From Desulforapulum sp034007745 (GTDB lineage: Bacteria; Desulfobacterota; Desulfobacteria; Desulfobacterales; Desulfobacteraceae), in NCBI GenBank assembly GCA_034007745.1, contig JAVEQI010000008.1:1-64000 (forward strand): a stretch of 64,000 nucleotides of DNA, in the 5' to 3' direction. A program made the translations under genes and the position numbers. Each line of letters begins with the position of its first letter. Positions within the stretch are counted from its first letter, which is position 1. Below the pieces are notes generated by a model, which was not told where the DNA came from, ran no database searches, and was given only the letters and a program-made list of their open reading frames with translations. Positions 7,935 to 16,342 of this stretch are shown here, piece by piece.

Positions 7935-9524
7935 CTACTGATTATACCTGAGCTTATTCTCCTCCTCGATCAGCTTCATGGTCTCGGCGCTTCCCCCGGT
8001 TTTTATCCACAGGTTTTCGGGCTTTGCCAGAAGATCTGCAATGTATTTTTTATATTTTTCGCCCTTGCCGGCACGGTCAGCAAGCTCCTGGACTTCGGGT
8101 AGGAACCCATGGTAAAAGTGCCTTGAAACCTCATAGAGTCCATGCCAATGGGTATAATCTGGAGCGAACATGGCAGCGCCCATTCTTGCCCTGCGGCCCT
8201 CATGGTGCCATATTTCATACCAGGTGTATCCGAGCTTATGCTGGAGCCCGCTGTTCTCCCAGATGCCGTCTGCCTTGAGCATATCCACAAGATCAGACCC
8301 AGGCTTTCCAAACTTGTCGTTATAAAGGTGAACAACATCGTCAAACTGGGTATAAAAATCCCTGATATGGTTGATGCCATGGCAGGATTTACAGACCTCC
8401 TGCATGGATTCGCGTCTCTCAGACCACGAAACAACCTCCTTGATGGTCTTCTCTTCAACGTTCTTTTTCAGGCGATCCCCTTCCCTCACGTAGGATTGAT
8501 GCATGGCTTTCTGACCGGCTCTCGGGGGAATTTCCCCTGTGATATCGGTAACCGTGTCGTCCACAAAGGTTACCCGGTTGAGCTTTGAAGAGACAACTGA
8601 CCTAAGGTTCCACGAAATCCTGTCCCCTACGTTGTGGGAATTCTTTTGAACCGCACCGTTAAGTTTTACAAACGAACCCATGTGACAGGTGGAGCAGGTG
8701 GGTGCTGAATAATAATCATCCCCAAGGACCCAGGCTCCATCCTTTTCAATGTTCATGCCCTCGGGACCGCTGCCCTTGGGTGCGGTAAAATAGGCGATGC
8801 CATGCTTGGACTCTTCATAAATCTCCTTTTGGGGATGATCCGGACCTAAATGGCATTTCCCGCAGTTTTCAGGCTGACGGGCCGTTGAGGCCTTGAACGA
8901 ATGCTTGGAATGACAGGCGTTACAGACCCCCTTGGTGCCGTCGGGGTTGATGCGGCCTATGCCCGAGTTGGGCCAGGTGTTATGGTCCATCTGGGGTGCG
9001 TCGGTCTTTGAACGGAGGGGTTTTCCATTCTTGTCTTTTTTAAGGGTCAAAATGGAACCGTGGCATTGCCAGCAGCCGCTGGCCATGTTGGCCTTATTGG
9101 ACGGCATGCCTCCAACAACTTCGGCAAGCATGTTATCCAGGGAGGCCATTATTTCTCCTGCCGTTGCATGGTGGGAAATGGCCATTTCTTTTGCCTCGGG
9201 CTCGTGACATTTACCGCAGTCAGTTGGGGAAAGAACGGCCTTGATAAACGCTCCTTCGTGCATGTAGCCCACCTCGTCATCCTTTTCTGCGGCATGGCAG
9301 TTGTAGCAGCCCACCTGACCATCCTTTGCTGCGGCATGGGCTGACGCCTCCCACTGGAGCACAAGACTCTTGTTCTCCTTGAGATGGCAGGTGATGCACT
9401 TTTTGTTCATCTCCTGGACCTTCTTATTTTTCACGTCAAACGACTCCTGGGTCAGACCAAAGGCCGTAGCGCATGTTAGAAAAGATACCGAAACAGATAT
9501 CAACAGCCACCTTGACAGGGTCAT
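7935..9524 (-). CDS. Octahaem cytochrome c, hydroxylamine-oxidoreductase (HAO) family
   Basis: The ATG at 9524 is preceded by AGGAGGTG at good spacing and is preferred over the GTG at 9533. The 529-residue protein has a signal peptide and exactly eight CxxCH haem sites: CITCH, CYNCH, CGKCH, CWQCH, CNACH, CGKCH, CSTCH and CKSCH. The C-terminal region WYEIWHHEGRRARMGAAMF and DYTHWHGLYEV is characteristic of the HAO family. True HAO oxidises hydroxylamine. Homologues in anaerobes often reduce nitrite or hydroxylamine to ammonium and lack the haem-crosslinking tyrosine. I cannot align that tyrosine here. The position as last gene after a membrane electron-transfer module favours a periplasmic reductase fed by quinol. 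Confidence 0.88.
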   Translation of the reverse strand: MTLSRWLLISVSVSFLTCATAFGLTQESFDVKNKKVQEMNKKCITCHLKENKSLVLQWEASAHAAAKDGQVGCYNCHAAEKDDEVGYMHEGAFIKAVLSPTDCGKCHEPEAKEMAISHHATAGEIMASLDNMLAEVVGGMPSNKANMASGCWQCHGSILTLKKDKNGKPLRSKTDAPQMDHNTWPNSGIGRINPDGTKGVCNACHSKHSFKASTARQPENCGKCHLGPDHPQKEIYEESKHGIAYFTAPKGSGPEGMNIEKDGAWVLGDDYYSAPTCSTCHMGSFVKLNGAVQKNSHNVGDRISWNLRSVVSSKLNRVTFVDDTVTDITGEIPPRAGQKAMHQSYVREGDRLKKNVEEKTIKEVVSWSERRESMQEVCKSCHGINHIRDFYTQFDDVVHLYNDKFGKPGSDLVDMLKADGIWENSGLQHKLGYTWYEIWHHEGRRARMGAAMFAPDYTHWHGLYEVSRHFYHGFLPEVQELADRAGKGEKYKKYIADLLAKPENLWIKTGGSAETMKLIEEENKLRYNQ

Positions 9525-9618
9525 GTCAAACACCTCCTTGAAATTAGGTTAAAATTATTTTTGAGATTAGTGCACCATGAAATGGCCACACAAAACGCCC
9601 GCTTTATCGTTTGTTTAA

Positions 9619-10800
9619 TTACCCCATCTCCTCCCTGGACCAGAAGGGAAAAATTTTGCCAAGGACATAGAGAATCACAAAGGGAATAATCATGACCACT
9701 ATAACGGCAATGATTCCCTCCTTATCAAACCAGACCGGATGAAACTCCACATATCCCCTGGCGCTCTTTGACATGAGCTGACCCCCAATAACGACATTCC
9801 ACCGCATGATAAACACCTGGAGCAGAAGAATTGCCGACACAACTGCGGCAAGAAAGGTGTACCAAGAGTCCTTGAGGCGTATGAGGGTGAGAACGGCCAG
9901 CAGAAAAAGAGGAATCAGGGAACCAATCTTTACCTGCCAGAGCCAGAACGACGAGGCGAGCGGTCCGTTCAACAGTCCCTCAACCATGTGGTGATATCCT
10001 GTTTTCAGGTAGGAGTGGGAAAACACCTCCAGCATCTCAAATGTGAAGGCAAGGATGAAAAAACCGGTCAAAGTATTGATCGAAGTCTTAATGCAGGCCG
10101 CATCAATGGTTCGGCCCTTGAATTTTCGAATTACGATATAGGCGAGAACAATGGCCGAGATACCCGACACACAGGCTGAAAAGAGAAAGATCACCGGCAT
10201 CAGGGGTGTGGACCAGGTGGGATTTGCCTTGACTCCCCCGAAGATGAATCCGACATACCCGTGGAGAACCGCAGCCACTGGTATTCCGAAGCCCACAAGC
10301 ACCTTGATGATCTTTCGATCAAGCTCAAGGGCTCTTGGAGACAGATCTTTGCTGTCAAAGGTAAGAGCCCTGTAGATGAGCTTCATCTTTCCTGAACTTT
10401 GAGCCCTGAGGCGTACAAGGTCGGGCCGGTAGACAAAGAGCACAAGAAAGATCACAAGGGCCATGGAAATCGCATAGATATAACCGAAACCCGCCATGGC
10501 CGAACTCGGACTAGGGGTGATGAGCATGTTTAAATTTCGTTCCGGCCTTGTGAGGTGAAGAAGCAGAGGCAGGGTTGCACAGCAGAGAAAGGCAAGGGCA
10601 AAAAGAAGGGAGAATCTCGCAACGGGTTTTAAGGATTCAACCTTGAAAAGATAGTAGAGGGCCGCAATGATAAAGGCGCCGTCAACCAGTCCCGTGATAT
10701 AGGGGTAGAGCACGATCATCATGCTCCAGTGGACATGAAGATCGTTGGGAAACACGTAGTTTGAGCCGAACATCGCCGCTCCCATGGCCGCTGCATCCAT
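9619..10800 (-). CDS. NrfD-like integral membrane quinol oxidoreductase subunit
   Basis: A 393-residue protein with about eight to ten hydrophobic helices spread over its length, matching the NrfD/PsrC family. These subunits bind quinol in the membrane and pass electrons to a periplasmic ferredoxin-like partner. The start codon overlaps the stop of the preceding NrfC-like gene in a TGATG arrangement, and GGAGGTGAT upstream serves as ribosome binding site. That overlap implies coupled translation. The partner proteins before and after it define its job as the membrane link between the quinol pool and the octahaem enzyme. Confidence 0.9.
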   Translation of the reverse strand: MDAAAMGAAMFGSNYVFPNDLHVHWSMMIVLYPYITGLVDGAFIIAALYYLFKVESLKPVARFSLLFALAFLCCATLPLLLHLTRPERNLNMLITPSPSSAMAGFGYIYAISMALVIFLVLFVYRPDLVRLRAQSSGKMKLIYRALTFDSKDLSPRALELDRKIIKVLVGFGIPVAAVLHGYVGFIFGGVKANPTWSTPLMPVIFLFSACVSGISAIVLAYIVIRKFKGRTIDAACIKTSINTLTGFFILAFTFEMLEVFSHSYLKTGYHHMVEGLLNGPLASSFWLWQVKIGSLIPLFLLAVLTLIRLKDSWYTFLAAVVSAILLLQVFIMRWNVVIGGQLMSKSARGYVEFHPVWFDKEGIIAVIVVMIIPFVILYVLGKIFPFWSREEMG

Positions 10801-11660
10801 CAGATCACCTCCATTCTTGCACCCTTATAGTAAAGTCCTGGCCAGGTGCCCATCTCCCTTCGAAGAACGGTAAGCACCCCTTCCCCCCTGAGAATCTTGT
10901 AAACCTCAGAGGTTTCATCCTTGAGGCTCCCGAATTTTCTTGCACCCGTGGGACACACCTCGACACAGGCGGGAAGAAGACCCTTCCGGACTCTGTGGTA
11001 ACACCAGGTGCACTTTTCAACCACCCTTGTGCGGGGATTGATGAATCTAACCGAATAGGGACAGGCCTGGATACAATAGGCGCATCCGACGCACCGGGTG
11101 CTGTCCACAAGAACAAATCCGTCTGGAGTTTTAAAGGTTGCGCCCACAGGACAAACCTGAACACAGGGAGCCTCCTTGCACATGTTGCAGAGCTTGGGCA
11201 CGAAAAAAGTGTCCCTTGTCCTGTTATCAAGGTCTTTTCTCGGGGTCTGGTATCCGTCGAGCCCGCCGTTTGGAGAATCCACATGGATATTGTCATCCAG
11301 GTCCTTCACATAACGTTCCACCCAGGTTCGGTAATTACCGTCCGGGACATTATACTCCCTTTTATCTGCAACACAGCACGCCCCGCACCCGATGCACCGG
11401 GTGATATCCACCACAAAGGCAAAGTGCTGATCAAAAATATCGTAGGGTTCGTCCCTGACACCCGGGATCTCCTCTTCCGGAACAAAGGTGCCGGCGGTCA
11501 AGGGAAAAACAAGCAGAAGGGAGCCTGCAATGGTGCCGTTCATCACCTTTTGGATGAAGGTTCTGCGGTCCATCTTATTTCCCATCTGATTTAACTGCTC
11601 TGCCTGGTCGGGCAAATGCACGGGTTCACTGGATGACTTGTGGGGGTCAATGGGCTTCAT
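10800..11660 (-). CDS. NrfC-like four-cluster ferredoxin subunit with Tat signal
   Basis: A 286-residue protein with four cysteine clusters of the NrfC/PsrB/DmsB type: CIGCGACC, CNMCKEAPCVQVCP, CVGCAYCIQACP and CTWCYH followed by CVEVCP. These would hold four [4Fe-4S] centres. A twin-arginine signal (DRRTFIQK followed by a hydrophobic stretch) starts at about residue 30, so the subunit should be exported folded, and tatB/tatC are present elsewhere in this window. The ATG at 11660 overlaps the cytochrome gene by 4 bases and has GGAG upstream. It should carry electrons between the NrfD-like subunit and the haem proteins. Confidence 0.92.
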   Translation of the reverse strand: MKPIDPHKSSSEPVHLPDQAEQLNQMGNKMDRRTFIQKVMNGTIAGSLLLVFPLTAGTFVPEEEIPGVRDEPYDIFDQHFAFVVDITRCIGCGACCVADKREYNVPDGNYRTWVERYVKDLDDNIHVDSPNGGLDGYQTPRKDLDNRTRDTFFVPKLCNMCKEAPCVQVCPVGATFKTPDGFVLVDSTRCVGCAYCIQACPYSVRFINPRTRVVEKCTWCYHRVRKGLLPACVEVCPTGARKFGSLKDETSEVYKILRGEGVLTVLRREMGTWPGLYYKGARMEVI

Positions 11661-12193
11661 AGTGTTTTCTCCATTATCCCTGTTATTTTTCTTGCCCGGT
11701 CAATGTACTTTAAGGGCGCATGCACATGGTGGCACTGATTGCAGTTGTGGGTAAGTTTGACATTTTGATCCGCCAGGTGGGCGGGCATTGCAACGGTCTT
11801 TATGACTTCCTGGGAACGGGCCTTGATCTCGGTGTTGTGGCATCGCAGGCACAAAACCGTGATATCCCCCTCTTTTTTCACCGGCAGAGCGGCGAATTTC
11901 TTGTTGTCCCTGATATGATCGGCATAGGTACTGTGGCAGAATTCGCAGGATATGGTGGAATGGCGACCGGCCTTGTGAATCTTCGCCTCATAGGAATGGC
12001 AGGAAAAACAGGAGGAGTTGGTGGCATGCTTAATGGGAAGGGAGGCCTCTTCCGGGATGGTGTCGGCCCGGTAGCTGCCATAACGGCCAAAGGAATCAGG
12101 AATAAGGAACCCCTTGAGAAAAAGTCCGGCACCGGCCATGACCAGAATGGTCACCCCCACGAAAATAAGACGGAACCCATAGTTTGACGGCAC
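11657..12193 (-). CDS. Membrane-anchored tetrahaem cytochrome c
   Basis: I use the GTG at 12193 because GGAGG sits five bases ahead of it; the GTG at 12199 would overlap that site. The 178-residue protein has one N-terminal membrane helix (about residues 9-31) and four CxxCH motifs: CFSCH, CEFCH, CLRCH and CNQCH. This resembles NapC/NrfH-like quinol dehydrogenases in layout. The match to that family by spacing is not certain, and it could instead be a simple anchored electron carrier. It is the first gene of the operon that ends with the HAO-family enzyme. Confidence 0.85.
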   Translation of the reverse strand: MPSNYGFRLIFVGVTILVMAGAGLFLKGFLIPDSFGRYGSYRADTIPEEASLPIKHATNSSCFSCHSYEAKIHKAGRHSTISCEFCHSTYADHIRDNKKFAALPVKKEGDITVLCLRCHNTEIKARSQEVIKTVAMPAHLADQNVKLTHNCNQCHHVHAPLKYIDRARKITGIMEKTL

Positions 12194-12383
12194 GACCACC
12201 TCCGTTTATACATCGTTCGTTTCTGTCATCTTTCGTTCGTTTTTGCCATCTTTTTATGATAGGGATCTATTCAATTTCAACGGATACGCAGGATCCCATC
12301 GAAAGTTAAAACAGACTAAGAGAAACAGCCCTTTTTGTCAAACATAAATTGTACCACCGTCATAGGTGGACGGGACTATAGAT

Positions 12384-12421
12384 CCGCTGCCCCTGGAACA
12401 GGGACAGCGGTCAACTTGACC
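12384..12421. other. Hairpin and adjoining perfect palindrome
   Basis: Positions 12384-12410 can fold with arms CCGCTG-CCCTG against CAGGG-CAGCGG, with one mismatch and a three-base loop. It is overlapped by the odd palindrome GGTCAACTTGACC at 12409-12421. The site lies just after the 53-residue gene and about 215 bases ahead of the cytochrome operon. It could end the small gene's transcript or be an operator for the operon. It has no T run, so it is not a standard terminator. Confidence 0.35.
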
Positions 12422-12432
12422 CCCTGGGGGTA

Positions 12433-12594
12433 TCAGTTGTTTTTTATTCTGGGATCAATGGGCTGACCATCGCAGTCCGGCGTGTAGCAGGAGTTATCGA
12501 CAAACGAGCATTTCTTTTTGCACGAGGGACACTCTTCCGGTGGAGTTTCAGCCTCAAGCTGATAACCACACTTATCACAAATCCAATTAACCAT
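12433..12594 (-). CDS. 53-residue rubredoxin-like zinc/iron-ribbon protein
   Basis: A very short gene that reads MVNWICDKCGYQLEAETPPE and continues with ECPSC, KKKCSF, NSCYTPDC to a TGA stop. Two CxxC knuckles (C6/C9 and C22/C25) match the rubredoxin-like ribbon found at the end of rubrerythrins. A second set of cysteines (29, 36, 41) extends it beyond rubredoxin. Such stand-alone ribbons are common in sulfate reducers and may bind iron or zinc; electron transfer is a guess. It diverges from the glutamate dehydrogenase gene and sits at the edge of the oxygen-defence region. Confidence 0.8.
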   Translation of the reverse strand: MVNWICDKCGYQLEAETPPEECPSCKKKCSFVDNSCYTPDCDGQPIDPRIKNN

Positions 12595-12856
12595 GATGCC
12601 TCCTTTTATTTCTTCTGATTAGTAGATCAATTACACACCTATTAGATATCCAACACCTCAACGGGGAACCTAATATATTTATTCAATATTCATGCCAAAA
12701 TTTGAAATAACTTCAAATATTCAAATTCAGGTTGAAAAAGATTTATTCATCCCTTATAGTCATTTTTTTATCAAATTTAAACTGACAAGTTTTTCTATGG
12801 GTCAAACCTTTTGGTTTACACCCAGACGAAGGACTGCAAGATTTTGAGGAGACATA

Positions 12857-15800
12857 ATGAACGACCATTTTACAAAGTCTGTTTCCCAGGGCGCTGATAT
12901 CATTGCCAGGGCAGAAAACGTCAAACTTGACCCCAGGGTTCTTTATGAGGCCGTTATCGACCTCTCATCCGAAGGTTTGATTACCGCAAACTGTATAAAC
13001 ATGGCGGCCGGGATACTGCTCAACGATCTGGGACTTCCAAATTATTTTTTTAAAAACACTACCAAGAATTCGTTGAAACAGATTCTCTCCTCCATCGCAT
13101 CCAGCATCACAATCAAGGATGGCAAGGTGATCCTTGTCGGTCGGGTGGCCCACATCGACTTTGACCTTACCGATGGAAACGATGTTCAACGGGTAAGGAT
13201 TGCGACCCAGAACACCCGGGACAGTATGGAAAAGGTGTTGGAAAACCTGATAGCCGGCCATAGACGAGAATATTACTTCAGCCCTGGGAAAGGATATTAT
13301 ACCTATATTATCCGCCCTGAAACAGTTCAGGATTATACAAAAAAAGAATTCAAGACATCAAAATTCCTTTTTAATCTTGCCGGCAACTTCGACATTACAC
13401 CGGAACCTACCCGAAACCGGTACGAAAAGTTCCTTACCCTTACCCAGGCATCGGTAACACCCCTTGTAGAGGTATTCAACCTGCCCGCCACAGGTGAAAC
13501 AAGATTCATGTTCGACTCAGACTTTGCCTGGCCCCAGCTGCCCGTTTTCAGACGTCTGTTCGAAGATCACGGGCTGACTCTGATCCGGGCCTATTGGGAA
13601 CCCTACCTAGATAAATCTACCGTACCCGCATCCATCTGCTCTCTTTATGTCCGGGGAGAAATTTCAAGGAAAAAGGAAGCTGAGATACTCAAGGACCTAT
13701 TGGGTTTTCTATCGCTATCCATCAGTCCCATGACTGAGCTTTATGTGCAGGGAAAGCTCAGCTTTAACGAAATGCTCTTTGCAGAGAATGCAGTTAACTT
13801 TACCAACATGTTCATCTTCAGGGAGAATGAAACCCAGACAGACCGGGAGATCATGACGAACATGACGAGCAGGGACCATGTGGATGCGTTTACAACAAGG
13901 ATACACAAATCCAATAAATCCACCTATAGCCTGAGAACGGTCCAGACTGCGGTCATGGAAAATCCGGATCTTTTAAAGTTTATCTACTCTCTTTTTGAAA
14001 GCAAGTTTGATCCGGCTCTTGCGGGTAAAGGCCAGGACATAAACCTCCAAGAAAGGCTCAACGAGTTGAGCAAAATAGTAGAGTCAAGATTTATCGATTA
14101 CACCGCCGGTCAGGATATCTTCAACTTCATGACAAAACTTGTGACCTGCACTCTCAAAACTAATTTTTACAAACCTGAAAAGAGATCGTTCAGCTTCCGG
14201 TTTGATAGCTCAGTTCTTGACCCCCTGGTATACAATCAATTTGTGTTTGGCGTATTTTTTGTAAACGGACACTACTCCTGCGGTACCCATTTAAGAGCAG
14301 AAGACATTGCAAGGGGAGGCTTGAGGCTACTGAGGATAACGCCATCCAACCACGCCAACGAAGTTGACAATTCCCTGCTCCTGAACTTTGCCCTTGGTCC
14401 AAAGGCCCAGCGCCTGAAGCACAAAGATATTTGCGAAAGCGGAGCCAAGGGGGTAATAGTCCCCCATTCCGACTATGCGGCTTATGGAATGGACTGTCTT
14501 TACGACTACACTGAAGGGATTCTTGACCTGATGATTGCGGACGATTCTGTGATTGACTATTATGGCAAACCAGAGATGATTTTTTTCGGCCCGGACGAGG
14601 GCAGTGCTCCTTTTATGGACGCCATTTCCCTCCAGGCACGCCACCGGGGTTACCCCCACTGGCGCACTTTTACAACGGGCAAAAGCTTTGGCATTCCCCA
14701 CGACACCTATGGATTCCTTAAGAATGGAGACACCTTCGGGCTAGTTGAGACACACGACGCTGGTACAAACCTTCAGATCAACGGGGATTCAATCCTCACC
14801 ACCACGGACATGGACCAAATTCATGATTTGATCGGAGAAGAAATACGAACCAGCGGTATGACAACCACAGGCATCATGAGGGCTTTCAGGACCCTGATAT
14901 CCCATTATAACGCCAAGGAAGAGGATCTCAACCTCATGATGATCGGCGGACCGGACGGTGATCTTGGAGCAAATCAGATTCAAACCTGGCAAGGCAAAAT
15001 ATGCCTCATTGTTGACGGGGGCTCTATCCTGTTTGACCCCAATGGTCTTGATAAAAAGGCCCTCAAAAAAATAGCCTTTATGCGCCATTCTTCACCCAGG
15101 GCCAACTCCATGGAATTTCCGGTTGAAAAGCTCTCCCCCCAGGGATTCAGGGTGCCTCGGATATCGACCAACACCACTCTGCCGGACGGACGGGTCATTG
15201 AGAACGGAACCATTTTTCACAAAAACTTTCTATTTGATCCAGCAAACCGGATTTACATGGAAAAAGCGAATATCCAGGCTTTTATACCCTGCGGCGGATT
15301 CAAGGACACCGTCAACCGAAGGAATGTGGAAGTCTTTCTTGAAAATTTCAAAGAGCTTAAATTCATTGTGGAAGGGGCAAACGTCTTTTTTTCCGATGGG
15401 GCCCGCCGCCACATAGCCGGACAAACCCAAATAAAGCATATCAAAGATACAACGGCAAACAAGGGTGGGGTGTTTTCAAGCTCCATCGGCGAGGTTCTTA
15501 CTGGTTTCCTCTTGGGCGAAGAGTATGAGGCAAAACTTTTGAACGATACAGCCACCCGTTGGGCTTTTATAAAGGATATGCTGCTGCTGGTGGAAAAATT
15601 CGCATGTGACGAGACCAACATGCTTATCAATATTCATAAAAAACACCCTGAAGAGGCCCTGTTTGCCCTGTCCGAAAAAACAAGCGAGCAGATCTTCGCC
15701 CTCCAGGCCCTGGTAGAGGAACGACTGGACGATGTTTTAAAGCAGAAAGCATTGGTATGGAAGGTGATGGAGGCCTATATTCCTGCGATTCTGATCAAGA

Positions 15801-15991
15801 CCCTTGGCAAAAAAGAAATAATGGATATATTTAACTCTGATAAATTGAACGCCTATCGGGATGCAATTATCACCAAAAAAATTGCATCCATGGCTTTTTA
15901 TCGGTTCGGTCTTGAATGGGACCTTTTTCTTGAAAGGGTAAAGGCAGATTTTTCCGGGGCTCTTGCCAGTGTGGTTGAAGGTAGTAGGTAA
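12857..15991 (+). CDS. NAD-dependent glutamate dehydrogenase, large form
   Basis: A 1044-residue protein of the large NAD-specific glutamate dehydrogenase class, closer in length to the roughly 115-kDa form than to the 180-kDa bacterial form. It oxidises glutamate to 2-oxoglutarate and ammonium with NAD. The catalytic part starts near residue 480 with GGLRLLRITPSNHANEVDN, then AKGVIVPHSDYAAY. The nucleotide-binding half has IGGPDGDLGANQI near residue 695 and later GANVFFSDGARR. The N-terminal 470 residues are regulatory in this class. GAGGAG lies eight bases before the ATG. The gene stands alone, with an AT-rich divergent promoter region of about 260 bases upstream. Confidence 0.9.
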   Translation: MNDHFTKSVSQGADIIARAENVKLDPRVLYEAVIDLSSEGLITANCINMAAGILLNDLGLPNYFFKNTTKNSLKQILSSIASSITIKDGKVILVGRVAHIDFDLTDGNDVQRVRIATQNTRDSMEKVLENLIAGHRREYYFSPGKGYYTYIIRPETVQDYTKKEFKTSKFLFNLAGNFDITPEPTRNRYEKFLTLTQASVTPLVEVFNLPATGETRFMFDSDFAWPQLPVFRRLFEDHGLTLIRAYWEPYLDKSTVPASICSLYVRGEISRKKEAEILKDLLGFLSLSISPMTELYVQGKLSFNEMLFAENAVNFTNMFIFRENETQTDREIMTNMTSRDHVDAFTTRIHKSNKSTYSLRTVQTAVMENPDLLKFIYSLFESKFDPALAGKGQDINLQERLNELSKIVESRFIDYTAGQDIFNFMTKLVTCTLKTNFYKPEKRSFSFRFDSSVLDPLVYNQFVFGVFFVNGHYSCGTHLRAEDIARGGLRLLRITPSNHANEVDNSLLLNFALGPKAQRLKHKDICESGAKGVIVPHSDYAAYGMDCLYDYTEGILDLMIADDSVIDYYGKPEMIFFGPDEGSAPFMDAISLQARHRGYPHWRTFTTGKSFGIPHDTYGFLKNGDTFGLVETHDAGTNLQINGDSILTTTDMDQIHDLIGEEIRTSGMTTTGIMRAFRTLISHYNAKEEDLNLMMIGGPDGDLGANQIQTWQGKICLIVDGGSILFDPNGLDKKALKKIAFMRHSSPRANSMEFPVEKLSPQGFRVPRISTNTTLPDGRVIENGTIFHKNFLFDPANRIYMEKANIQAFIPCGGFKDTVNRRNVEVFLENFKELKFIVEGANVFFSDGARRHIAGQTQIKHIKDTTANKGGVFSSSIGEVLTGFLLGEEYEAKLLNDTATRWAFIKDMLLLVEKFACDETNMLINIHKKHPEEALFALSEKTSEQIFALQALVEERLDDVLKQKALVWKVMEAYIPAILIKTLGKKEIMDIFNSDKLNAYRDAIITKKIASMAFYRFGLEWDLFLERVKADFSGALASVVEGSR

Positions 15992-16155
15992 TGGGTACTT
16001 GATCATCAAGTATTTAGTTATTCTGAAAAACTGGCCCGGAAAAAGCAAAGAAGGAATACGGCATCAACGAACAATAGAACACAAATCAACACTGAAATTT
16101 GTAAATAATCGGGATGTAAATGTTTGACTAAGCTTCACAAAAAAGGAGATAGACC

Positions 16156-16314
16156 ATGAGTAAGTATGAATGTCCCTGCGGTTATGTGTACGATCCGGCT
16201 GAGGGTGATCATGAAAACGGAATAGAGCCAGGAACAGCTTTTAAGGATATTCCAGACACCTGGGTCTGCCCCCTGTGCGGAGCTGAAAAAGAATTTTTCG
16301 AAGAGATGGATTAA
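16156..16314 (+). CDS. Rubredoxin with shortened first cysteine knuckle
   Basis: A 52-residue protein with the rubredoxin hallmarks YDPAEGD, GIEPGTAF and the second knuckle WVCPLCGAEK. AAAAGGAGAT precedes the ATG. The first knuckle reads ECPCGYVYDP, so the cysteines are separated by one residue where the textbook CxxCG has two. Rubredoxin bears a single Fe(Cys)4 and here should pass electrons to the flavodiiron oxygen reductase encoded 28 bases downstream. The two genes form an oxygen-reducing pair as in Desulfovibrio. The odd knuckle may still bind iron; the reading was checked codon by codon. Confidence 0.93.
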   Translation: MSKYECPCGYVYDPAEGDHENGIEPGTAFKDIPDTWVCPLCGAEKEFFEEMD

Positions 16315-16342
16315 AAACTGCCTGAACCGCTAAGGAGACAGA

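Noticed and set aside
10761..11594. 277-codon open frame on the plus strand
   Set aside because: It is opposite the NrfC-like gene, whose four cysteine clusters prove the minus strand to be coding.
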